From positions 3,813,501 to 3,877,500 of the forward strand of contig CP064972.1 in the NCBI GenBank assembly GCA_016699405.1: 64,000 bases of DNA. Reading direction: 5' to 3'. The notes below the pieces were generated by a model. The model was not told where the DNA came from. It searched no databases and saw nothing but the letters and a program-made list of their open reading frames with translations. This stretch comes from Holophagales bacterium. GTDB lineage: Bacteria > Acidobacteriota > Thermoanaerobaculia > Multivoradales > JAGPDF01. This document shows positions 34,001-42,300 of this stretch, piece by piece (position 1 is the first letter of the stretch; each line of letters opens with the position of its first letter). The position numbers and the translations under genes are program-made.

Positions 34001-34764
34001 GCGCCGGGCTCGTCGTCAACGCCGACGACCTCGGTCGCACGATCGGGATCAACGAGGGGATCTTCACCGCGCACCGCCACGGGCTGGTGAGCAGCGCGAC
34101 GCTGATGGTCGGCTTCCCGGCCGCCCGCGACGCCGCGCGCGCCCTCGCTGACCACCCGGCGCTCGGCGTCGGACTGCACGTCACGCTCACCGGCGCCGAA
34201 CCGACGCTCCCGGCAGCCGAGGTCCCGAGCCTGGTCGACGGCGCGGGGAGGCTGGCTCGCAAGCCCGAGCTGATTGGGGCTCCGGATCCTGACGAGCTGC
34301 TCGCCGAGATCCGGCATCAGCTCGAGATCTTCGTGTCGCTCGTCGGCCGGCTGCCGACCCACCTCGACAGCCACCACCATTCGCATCGCCATCCGGCGGT
34401 GCTCGACGCCCTGACCCTCGTCGCGCGGACGCATCGCCTGCCGGTGCGGCGATCTTCCGAGGCGATCGCGGCACGCCTCGCCGGCGAGGGGCTCGCCACC
34501 ACCGACCGCTTCGTCGAGCGCTTCTTCGACTCCGCCGCGACCCTGCCGGTGCTGCACGAGATCCTGCGGGACGCCGCGGCCGCCGGCGGCACCACCGAGG
34601 TCATGTGCCATCCGGGGCACCCCGACGACGCGCTGCGTCGCGAGAGCGGCTACGCCGAAGCGCGCGAGCGCGAGATCGCCGTGCTCTGCGATCCGTCGGC
34701 GCGCGCGCTCGCCGACGAGCTCGGCTTGCGGCGACTGCGCTTCGACCAGGCATGCGGGTCCTGA
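33997..34764 (+). CDS. ChbG/YdjC-family carbohydrate deacetylase
   Basis: 255 residues. Family motifs: VNADDLGRTIGINEGIF with the catalytic and metal Asp pair (D10, D11), GLHVTLTG, THLDSHHHSHRHP (metal histidines) and VMCHPGHPDD. ChbG removes one acetyl group from chitooligosaccharides or their phosphates. Here it lies between a GlcNAc/MurNAc-type kinase (4-base overlap) and a NagB-like gene (13-base overlap), exactly where GlcNAc-6-P deacetylase NagA would be expected. The inference is that it deacetylates GlcNAc-6-P in this pathway; free GlcNAc or a disaccharide phosphate are alternatives. Confidence 0.87.
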   Translation: MSAGLVVNADDLGRTIGINEGIFTAHRHGLVSSATLMVGFPAARDAARALADHPALGVGLHVTLTGAEPTLPAAEVPSLVDGAGRLARKPELIGAPDPDELLAEIRHQLEIFVSLVGRLPTHLDSHHHSHRHPAVLDALTLVARTHRLPVRRSSEAIAARLAGEGLATTDRFVERFFDSAATLPVLHEILRDAAAAGGTTEVMCHPGHPDDALRRESGYAEAREREIAVLCDPSARALADELGLRRLRFDQACGS

Positions 34765-35462
34765 TCTTCGCCGAGGCCGAGTCGGTGGCGCGCGCCGCCG
34801 CCGACCTCGTCGCCCGCTGTGCCGCCGAGCGGCCGGAGCTGGTGCTGGCGCTTCCCACCGGCAAGACCGCCGTTCCGCTCTACGCCGAGCTCGCCGCCGC
34901 CCACGCCGGCGGATCGCTCGACCTCTCTCGCGCACGCTCGTTCAACCTCGACGAGCTGCGCCTGCCGCGCCGGCATCCGGCGACCTTCCGTGCCTTCATG
35001 GAGCGCCACGCCTGGGAACGGATCGGCCTCGACCGCGCCCGCTGCGACATCCCCGATGCGGAGGCCGGGCCGGCGGCCGAGTGCGCGCGCTACGACCGGG
35101 CGCTCGCCGCGGCGGGGCCGCTCGACCTCGCGATCCTCGGAGTGGGTGCCGACGGACACGTCGGCTACAACCTGCCGGGAGTGCCGAGCGAGGGAACGCA
35201 CCTCGTGGACCTGCCCGAGGCGCTCGCCGACTCGCTCGGTGCACCGGCCGACTGGCGTCCGCTCCAGGCGATCACCCTCGGCTTCGGCCCGCTGCGCGGC
35301 GCGCGCCGTCTCCTGATGCTCGCCACCACGGCCGCCAAGGCACGCGCCGTGCGCCACCTCGTGGTCGGTCCATCCGACCCCGCCTGGCCCTGCAGCCTGC
35401 TGCGCGACCACCCGAACTTCGACCTGCTGCTCACCCACGAGGCCGCGGCCGAGCTCGACTGA
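34752..35462 (+). CDS. NagB-like glucosamine-6-phosphate deaminase family protein
   Basis: 236 residues, somewhat short for NagB (about 266 in E. coli). LALPTGKTAVPLYAELA, FNLDELRLP and LAILGVGADGHVGYNLPG are the family landmarks. Asp134 and His136 keep two parts of the D-H-E triad of E. coli NagB, but the third, Glu148 in DGHIAFNEPG, is Leu141 here. Activity may therefore be altered, or another substrate may be used. The start is the ATG overlapping chbG by 13 bases. Its operon position predicts conversion of GlcN-6-P to Fru-6-P and ammonia. Confidence 0.82.
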   Translation: MRVLIFAEAESVARAAADLVARCAAERPELVLALPTGKTAVPLYAELAAAHAGGSLDLSRARSFNLDELRLPRRHPATFRAFMERHAWERIGLDRARCDIPDAEAGPAAECARYDRALAAAGPLDLAILGVGADGHVGYNLPGVPSEGTHLVDLPEALADSLGAPADWRPLQAITLGFGPLRGARRLLMLATTAAKARAVRHLVVGPSDPAWPCSLLRDHPNFDLLLTHEAAAELD

Positions 35463-35530
35463 CCGGGCACAAGCCAGGGGGCAGGATCGCGTCCCTCCGC
35501 GGGACGATCCTGCGCCTCGTATCAGGAGAG

Positions 35531-37060
35531 ATGGCGAGCCCACGACGTGTGCCCCGCGCCCTGCGCGAAGCGCCGGCCCTGCCGGCACCGGTCGCCGACC
35601 CGGCGATCCGGGCGCGCCACGCCCTGCTGCTCAACCCCTTCTACCCGAAGGACCCGCACGCCAGCTTCGGCAAGCACGTCCTGACGCCGTCGCTGGCGCT
35701 CACCTCGCTCGCCGCGGCCACGCCAGCCGACTGGACGGTCGCCTACTGGGACGAGAACCTGCTGCAGGGACCGCCACCGGTCGAGCCGTTCCCGCAGGTG
35801 GTCGGCATCACCGTTCACCTCACCTTCGCCCGGCGCGCCTTCGAGCTCGCGGCCTGGTACCGCGCCCAGGGGGCGAAGGTGGTGCTCGGCGGCCTGCACG
35901 TCCAGTCGTGCCCCGACGAATGCGCGCCGCACGCCGACGCGCTGGCGTTCGGCGAAGGGGTGCAACTCTGGCCGCGGATCCTGCGCGACGTCGAGCGAGG
36001 CGAGCTCGCCCGGCGCTACACGGGCGGCTACGACCGGCCCTACCGCGACGACCCGCCGCCGCGTCGCGATCTCGTGCCGCGCGGCCAGTTCCTCACCTCC
36101 GCCAGCCTCATCGCCACCCGCGGCTGCCACAACCGCTGCGACTTCTGCTACCTCGCCACCGACGGCCTGCACATCCCTCACCGTCGACGTGACGCCGCGC
36201 AGGTCGCCGCCGAGCTCGCGGCGAGCGGCAGCCCCTACGCCGTCTTCGTCGACAACAACCTCGGCTCGCACCGCGAATCCCTGCGCGAGCTCTGCGCCGC
36301 GATCGCGCCGCTCGAGAAGATCTGGAGCGCGGCGATCTCGCTCGACGTCACCGAGGACGCGTCGCTGGTGCGCGCCATGGCGCTCGCCGGCTGTACCGGC
36401 GTCTTCGTCGGCTTCGAGACGATCAACGCCGCGAGCCTCGCCGGCACCGGGAAGCGGTCGCCGCTGCCCGACGACTATGCCGCGCGCGTCCGCCGGCTCC
36501 ACGACCACGGCATCCAGGTCAACGCCAGCTTCGTCTTCGGCTTCGACGACGACCGGCCCGACGTCTTCGCGCGCACCGTCGAGTGGATCGAGACCCACCG
36601 CCTCGAATGCGCGACCTTCCACATCCTCACCCCCTACCCGGGAACGCCGCTGTTCGCACGACTGAAGGCCGAGGGCCGGCTGCGACACGAGGACTGGTCG
36701 CTCTACGACACGGCGCACGTCGTCTTCGAGCCGAAGGGGATGAGCGCCGACGAGCTGGCGAGCGGTTACGAGTGGGCCTACCGGCGCCTCTTCTCCCACG
36801 CCTCGATCTGGCGCCGCCGCCCCGCGAGCTGGAGCGGCGTCCTCCCCTATCTCGCCGGCTCCTACCTCTACAAACGCTCCAACTGGCTCTGGCACCTGCT
36901 CATCCGCCATCGCCTCACCCATGCGGCCTGGAGCCCGCTCGTCGAGCTCATGCGGCGGCGGCACCTGGCGTTTCGCCGGCAGCTCGAGCGGCGAGGCACG
37001 CGAAGGACTCCCCTGAGCCCGGTGGAGATCGTTCCGTCCTGTTCCGACAGCCCCGGCTGA
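35531..37060 (+). CDS. B12-binding-domain radical SAM protein
   Basis: 509 residues. Residues about 30-150 are a Rossmann-like cobalamin-binding domain without the classic DxHxxG (HALLLNPFYPKDPHASFG, VVGITVHLTFARRAFELAAW, VVLGGLHVQ). The radical SAM cluster motif is ATRGCHNRCDFCYLAT at about 195-210, followed by the SAM-binding FVDNNLGS and a GFETIN strand. The C-terminus has an aromatic helix block (YRRLFSHASIW, SNWLWHLLIRHR). Such proteins include methyltransferases and hopanoid- or lipid-modifying enzymes. It is followed by a dehydrogenase resembling acyl-ACP reductase, so a lipid role is possible but unproven. Confidence 0.85.
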   Translation: MASPRRVPRALREAPALPAPVADPAIRARHALLLNPFYPKDPHASFGKHVLTPSLALTSLAAATPADWTVAYWDENLLQGPPPVEPFPQVVGITVHLTFARRAFELAAWYRAQGAKVVLGGLHVQSCPDECAPHADALAFGEGVQLWPRILRDVERGELARRYTGGYDRPYRDDPPPRRDLVPRGQFLTSASLIATRGCHNRCDFCYLATDGLHIPHRRRDAAQVAAELAASGSPYAVFVDNNLGSHRESLRELCAAIAPLEKIWSAAISLDVTEDASLVRAMALAGCTGVFVGFETINAASLAGTGKRSPLPDDYAARVRRLHDHGIQVNASFVFGFDDDRPDVFARTVEWIETHRLECATFHILTPYPGTPLFARLKAEGRLRHEDWSLYDTAHVVFEPKGMSADELASGYEWAYRRLFSHASIWRRRPASWSGVLPYLAGSYLYKRSNWLWHLLIRHRLTHAAWSPLVELMRRRHLAFRRQLERRGTRRTPLSPVEIVPSCSDSPG

Positions 37061-37217
37061 CCAGCGCAGCAGCTCGTCGGCACAGCGGCGGCGAAACGAC
37101 CGACGCCGCTGCCGCGATCGCGAAGCGGCGCTTGCCGCTCCGCGGCACGATCGACCCGCGCCAAGACCGGAGCGACGAGGGTATCCTTCGGGGCTGCAAC
37201 ATCCGCCGGAGAGACCG

Positions 37218-39269
37218 ATGAAGCGCATCGTCAGTGTCAGTCTCGCGCCCAGTGCCGCCGACTACGAGTTCACCACGGAGTTCCTGGGAGAGACGTTCCA
37301 TCTCCGTCGCGTCGGGGCCGACTGGGATGTCGACAAGGCGATCACCTTGCTCGAACGGGCGCAGCAGGAGGCCGACGCCATCGGTCTCGGCATGGTGCGC
37401 GACCACGCCACCGTCGGCACGCGGCGTTTGCGCGACCGGCTGACCTCCCGGCTCGAGGGCGTCGTCACGAACGTTCCGGTGACCACCGGCGCGACGCTCC
37501 GCACCTTCTTCGACGAATGGTGCGTGCGCCACGTGCAGAGTGAAGAGGGCCAGTACTTCACCAACGCCCGCACGCTCTTCCTCTCGGGGATCACCAACTA
37601 CCGTACGGCGGCGATCCTCGGCGAGCACTCGCGCAACCTGCGCTTCGCCGACCCGGCCACGCTGCACGGCGTGCCACGGATCCTCAACTCGCTCCGCGCC
37701 CTCGAAACCTATGCCGGCACGGCGGCGCGCCTGCGGCGGTGGACCGCCTCGCGGCCCCTCGCCCAGGACGGCCCGCCGCGCCTGCCGCTGACCCGCCGTG
37801 CGGTGCGGCGCGCCATGGAATGGGCGCACTTCGTCGTCGGCCCCTGGCAGGAGATCGAGCAGTACTCGAACGACGAGCTTCACCGCAAGGTGGTCGTCAC
37901 GTCGTCGGTGACCGAGGAGGCGCTGACCCGGCTGGGCGAAAAGGGCGTCTACGTGGTCATCGACCGCACGCCGCAACTGCTCGAGCGCGTCGTGGGCCTG
38001 AACGTGCTCGACGCGATGATCCTCGCCGCGCTCGAGAAGCCGCGCGACGAGGTGCTCTACGACGACTACCTGCACGTGCTCGGCGGGCTCGACTTCTCGC
38101 CGCGGATGCTCTACCCGGGCGGGCGCTACCGCCGCATCAACCGGTTCGCTTTCGTCATCCATCCGCTGTCGCAGGAGTACTTCAAGACGGTCAAGCCGGT
38201 CGAGATCCTGTCGCGCGCCGCGGGCAAACGCGGGATGAACCTGGTCGAGAAGCTGATCGCCTACTCCCCGCCCTTCCTCTACTCCAAGGTCACCGGCATC
38301 GAGTCGCCGACCGGCGCGGAGGCCGAAGGCTGGCTGATCTCCGTCGGAGGCACGCCGAAGCAGCTCCTGGCCCACAGCCCGGAGTTCACCTACCGCCGCC
38401 TGCTCGCCGCGGCGCGGATGGCCGAGAAGCTCGGCGCCCAGATCATGGGCCTCGGCGCATTCACCAAAGTCGTGGGCGATGCCGGGGTCACGGTGGCCAA
38501 GCGCGCCGATCTGCCGATCACCACCGGCAACAGTTACAGCGCTTCGGCCGCCCTCTGGGCCGGCGCCGACGCGGCGCGCCGCCTCGGCCTCGTGCCGCTC
38601 GACCGCCAGGGGAAGGTCAAGGGCAAGGCGATGGTGATCGGGGCGACCGGAGCGATCGGCTCGGCGTGCACCCGCCTCCTCGCGCAAGCCGTCGAGGAGG
38701 TCTACCTCGTCTCCATCGAGTCGGCGAAGCTCCTGACGCTCAAGGAGAGCATCCTCAAGGACACGCCCGACGCCAGGCTCCACCTCGCCCACAAGCCCGA
38801 CGAGTTCCTGGCCGACATGGACATGATCGTCACCGCCACGTCGGGCGCCGGCAAGAAGATCCTCGACATCATGAAGGTCAAGCCGGGCTGCGTGATCACC
38901 GACGTGGCGAGGCCGCTCGACCTGCCGCCGAGCGAAGTGGCGAAGCGGCCCGACGTGCTGGTGATCGAGTCGGGCGAGATCCTCCTCCCCGGCCACCCGC
39001 AGATGCGCAACATCGGCCTGCCGAAGGGCATCGCCTACGCCTGCCTCGCCGAGACGATCGTGCTCGCCCTCGAAGCGCGCTTCGAGACCTTCACCATCGG
39101 CCGCAACATCGAGTGGCAGAAGGTCAAGGAGATCTACCGCCTCGGCCTGAAGCACGGCATGCGCCTCGCCGCCGTCTCCGGCGTCAACGGCGTCTTCAGC
39201 GACGAGGCGATCGCCGCCGTACGCGAGCGCGCGCTCGCGGCGCGGGCGGCGCAGGGGGAGCCTCGGTAG
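37218..39269 (+). CDS. Acyl-ACP-reductase-like dehydrogenase with long N-terminal extension
   Basis: 683 residues. Residues about 308-683 match the architecture of cyanobacterial long-chain acyl-ACP reductase: NRFAFVIHPLS at the start, AAARMAEKLGAQIMGLGAFTKVVGDAGVTVAKRADLPITTGNSYSASAA-type block, the NAD(P) fingerprint VIGATGAIGS (about 473-482) and a closing IEWQKVKEIYRLGLKHGM. The first 300 residues are a separate domain I cannot name (YVVIDRTPQLLERVVGLNVLDAMILAALEK near its end). The likely reaction is reduction of an acyl thioester to an aldehyde. Cyanobacterial enzymes are about 340 residues, so this is a two-domain variant. SD GGAGAG precedes the ATG. Confidence 0.72.
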   Translation: MKRIVSVSLAPSAADYEFTTEFLGETFHLRRVGADWDVDKAITLLERAQQEADAIGLGMVRDHATVGTRRLRDRLTSRLEGVVTNVPVTTGATLRTFFDEWCVRHVQSEEGQYFTNARTLFLSGITNYRTAAILGEHSRNLRFADPATLHGVPRILNSLRALETYAGTAARLRRWTASRPLAQDGPPRLPLTRRAVRRAMEWAHFVVGPWQEIEQYSNDELHRKVVVTSSVTEEALTRLGEKGVYVVIDRTPQLLERVVGLNVLDAMILAALEKPRDEVLYDDYLHVLGGLDFSPRMLYPGGRYRRINRFAFVIHPLSQEYFKTVKPVEILSRAAGKRGMNLVEKLIAYSPPFLYSKVTGIESPTGAEAEGWLISVGGTPKQLLAHSPEFTYRRLLAAARMAEKLGAQIMGLGAFTKVVGDAGVTVAKRADLPITTGNSYSASAALWAGADAARRLGLVPLDRQGKVKGKAMVIGATGAIGSACTRLLAQAVEEVYLVSIESAKLLTLKESILKDTPDARLHLAHKPDEFLADMDMIVTATSGAGKKILDIMKVKPGCVITDVARPLDLPPSEVAKRPDVLVIESGEILLPGHPQMRNIGLPKGIAYACLAETIVLALEARFETFTIGRNIEWQKVKEIYRLGLKHGMRLAAVSGVNGVFSDEAIAAVRERALAARAAQGEPR

Positions 39270-39322
39270 AGCGCGGCGCCTCGGCAGGCCCGACGCCACC
39301 CGCACGATGCGGCTCCGCGCTC
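39269..39322. terminator. Possible bidirectional terminator between convergent genes
   Basis: GAGCGCGG (39269-39276) can pair with CCGCGCTC (39315-39322), bringing together the ends of the convergent dehydrogenase and fusion genes. The loop is long (38 bases) and there is no T-run, so this is weak. Confidence 0.3.
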
Positions 39323-39326
39323 CCTC

Positions 39327-42300
39327 CTACTCGTAGAGCAGGTACGGCTGCCGCGTTTCTCGCCACGCCGCCTGGTCGGCGACGTCGCTGGCGAGGATCT
39401 CGTCGACGGTGCGGCCGGCGCGGAGGTCGGCGAGGAGCTTCGGGGTGCCGAGGAGGCGGGTGAGGGCGGCGCCGTCGCGCAGGAGCTCGAAGCCGGGGCG
39501 GTGCAGGAGGTCGGCGAGGAGCGCGACGCCGAGCCGGTAGGGCTGGGCGAACTTCGGGTCGACGACCTCGACGGCGTAGCCCGGCAGCTCGACGCCCTCG
39601 AGCTTCGGCTGGGGCGCGGCAGCGGACGCACGCGGGGTGAAGCGGCGCGGCACGAGACGGAAGCCGGGGGTGTCGAGCGCGAGCGTCGCGCCGGCGAGCG
39701 CCGGCGAGCCGACGAGCAGGAACGGGCTCTCGGTGCCCCGGCCTTCGGAGGCGTTGCTCCCTTCGAGGAGCGCGACGCCGGGATAGGCGAGCGCCGCCTC
39801 CGGGCTCCGCAGGTTGGGCGACGGATCGAGCCACGTCCGGCCGGTGTCTTTCCAGGTCATCGTCCGCTTCCAGCCATCCATCGCGATCACGGTGAGCTTG
39901 GCCGGCTTGGCCAGGTGCGCGTTGACCACTCGGGCCAGCTCGCCGAGGGTGAGACCGTGGACGAGCGGCCCCGGGGCACGGTTGAGGAAGCTCTCCGACA
40001 CGACGTCGCGCGGAGCGGCGACAGGGCCTTCGACGCGGTCGCCGTTCAGGGGATTCGGACGGTCGAGGACGACGAGCTCGATGCCGGCATCGGCCGCCGC
40101 CTCGAGGCAGCCGACGAGCGTGCTCTCGAAGGTGTAGAAGCGCACCCCGGCGTCCTGGAGGTCGACGACCAGCGCGTCGAGGCCCGCGAGGTCGGTCGCG
40201 GTCGGTTTCGTCTTCTCGCCGTAGAGGCTGACCAGCGGCAGACCGCTCGCCTCGTCGACGCCGCTCGCCACCTTCTCGCCGGCCGCCGCCTGCCCGTGCA
40301 GGCCGTGCTCCGGCGAGAAGAGCCGCACCACGTCGAGGCCGCGGGCGCGCAGCACGGCGAGCGCCGGGTGGCCTTCGAGCGACACCGCCGCGGCATGCGT
40401 TACGAGCCCGAGCCGCTTGCCGGCGAGCTCGCTCCCCGCCTCCCCGGCGGCCACGCGGTCGAGCCCCACGAGCACCGGCCACGGCGCGGGACGGACGGCG
40501 GCCGTCGCCGTCGCCCCGTCGGCGAGCGCCCGGACCACCGCATCGGCCACCGCGGCGCGCACCGCGCCGATCTTGCGATTCTCGCGTGTCGGGTGGACCC
40601 GGTTGGTCAACAGGACGACGAAGAGGTCGCGCTGCGGGTCGACCCACAGCGACGTCCCGGTGAAGCCGGTGTGACCGAACGACTCCGGCGAGAAGAGCGA
40701 TCCCGCCGACGAACCGTGGGCCGACGGGGTGTCCCAACCGAGAGCGCGCGACGAGCCGGCAGGCAGGCCGACGCGCCGGGTGAAGCTCTCGACGCTGCCG
40801 CGCGAGACGATCCGCTTGCCGTCGTAGACCCCCTTCCAGAGCAGCATCTGGGCAAGCCGCGCGAGATCGGGTGCGGTACCGAAGAGCCCGGCGTGCGGGG
40901 CGATGCCGCCGAGGGCGAAGGCGTTCTCGTCGTGGACCTCGCCGCGCAGCACGCGACCGCGCCAGGGATCGTTCTCGGTCGGAGCGATCCGCGTGAGCTT
41001 GGCCGCAGGGGGCAGCCAGTCGGTATCGCGCATGCCGAGCGGCGCGAAGAGCCGCTCGCGCGCCAACGCCTCGAGCGGCCGCCCCGACACGCGCTCGAGG
41101 ATCTCGCCGAGCAGGATGATGCCGAGATCGCTGTACCGCAGCGCCGTCCCGGGCTCGGCGACGAGCGGCATCGCCTCGATCCGCTCGAGGTAGGCGGCGT
41201 GCCCCTGGACTTCCTTGTAGAGCGGCGCCCACCAGTCGATCCCGGCGCTGTGGGTGAGCAGGTGGCGGACGGTGACTTTCTCCTTGCCCGGACCGACGAA
41301 GCCCGGCAGGAAGCTCGCGACCCTGGCGTCCAGATCGAGCCGCCCCTCGTCGACCATCATCATCGCGACGCTGGTGGTGGCGATGACCTTCGTCAAGCTG
41401 GCGAGGTCGTAGATCGTGTCGGGGACGACGGCTGCGGCGCCCTCGTCGTAGCTCAGCCGTCCGAACGCCTTGAGGTGGGCGAGCCGCCCGTGCCGGCCGA
41501 TCGCCACGACCCCACCGGGGAAGGCGCGATCGGCGACCGCCTGGTCGAGCAGGCGATCGACCTCGGCGAGCCCGTCCGGACGGAAGCCGACCTCCTCCGG
41601 CGTGGCACCACGCAGTGTCAGGTCGCGGCGCGCGCGCTCGACGCCGGTTCCGTACGGGGCGAGACCGGGGATCGTCACCGGCAGCTTGCCGCCGATCGGC
41701 GACTCGCCGAGCAGGGCCGCGATCGCCGCCCGCTGCGACGCCGACTCCCAACTGAAGGCGCACAGGTAGACCGGCACGTGCGGGAACTGCGTCAACAGGT
41801 ACGGGTTGCCGTAGGAGACGACGATCACCGGCACGCCGCCGGCGGCGAGCCGTTCGAGCAGAGCGGCGTGCGTCGGGTCCATCGCCGCCGTCCCCTTCGA
41901 CGAGGTCACGCGCACGAACGCCGAGACCAGCACGTGGGTGAACGGCGGCGATGACGGCAATGAAGGGGATGAGGCGCTCGCCAGCGCGACGATCTCGTCG
42001 GCCGTCGCCGGCGAGAGCTGCGGTCCGAGCCGACGGCTCTCGACCGGGATGCCGCGCGCGGCGAGCTCGCGCTCCGGAACGCCGGCGATCGCCGGATTCG
42101 ACCAGTCGCTCGAGAGCACGAGGTGGAGCACGCGCAGCGGCTTCTCGACGGCAAGCGGCACCACGCCCCCGGAGTCGCGCACCAGGGTGATCGCCTGGCG
42201 GGCGATCGCCTCGGCGTGCGCGACGTCGTCCGGTCGCCCGACCTCGCGGCGCGCCCGCACGCGGTCGACCGATCGCGCGCGATGAAGACCCAGACGCGCC

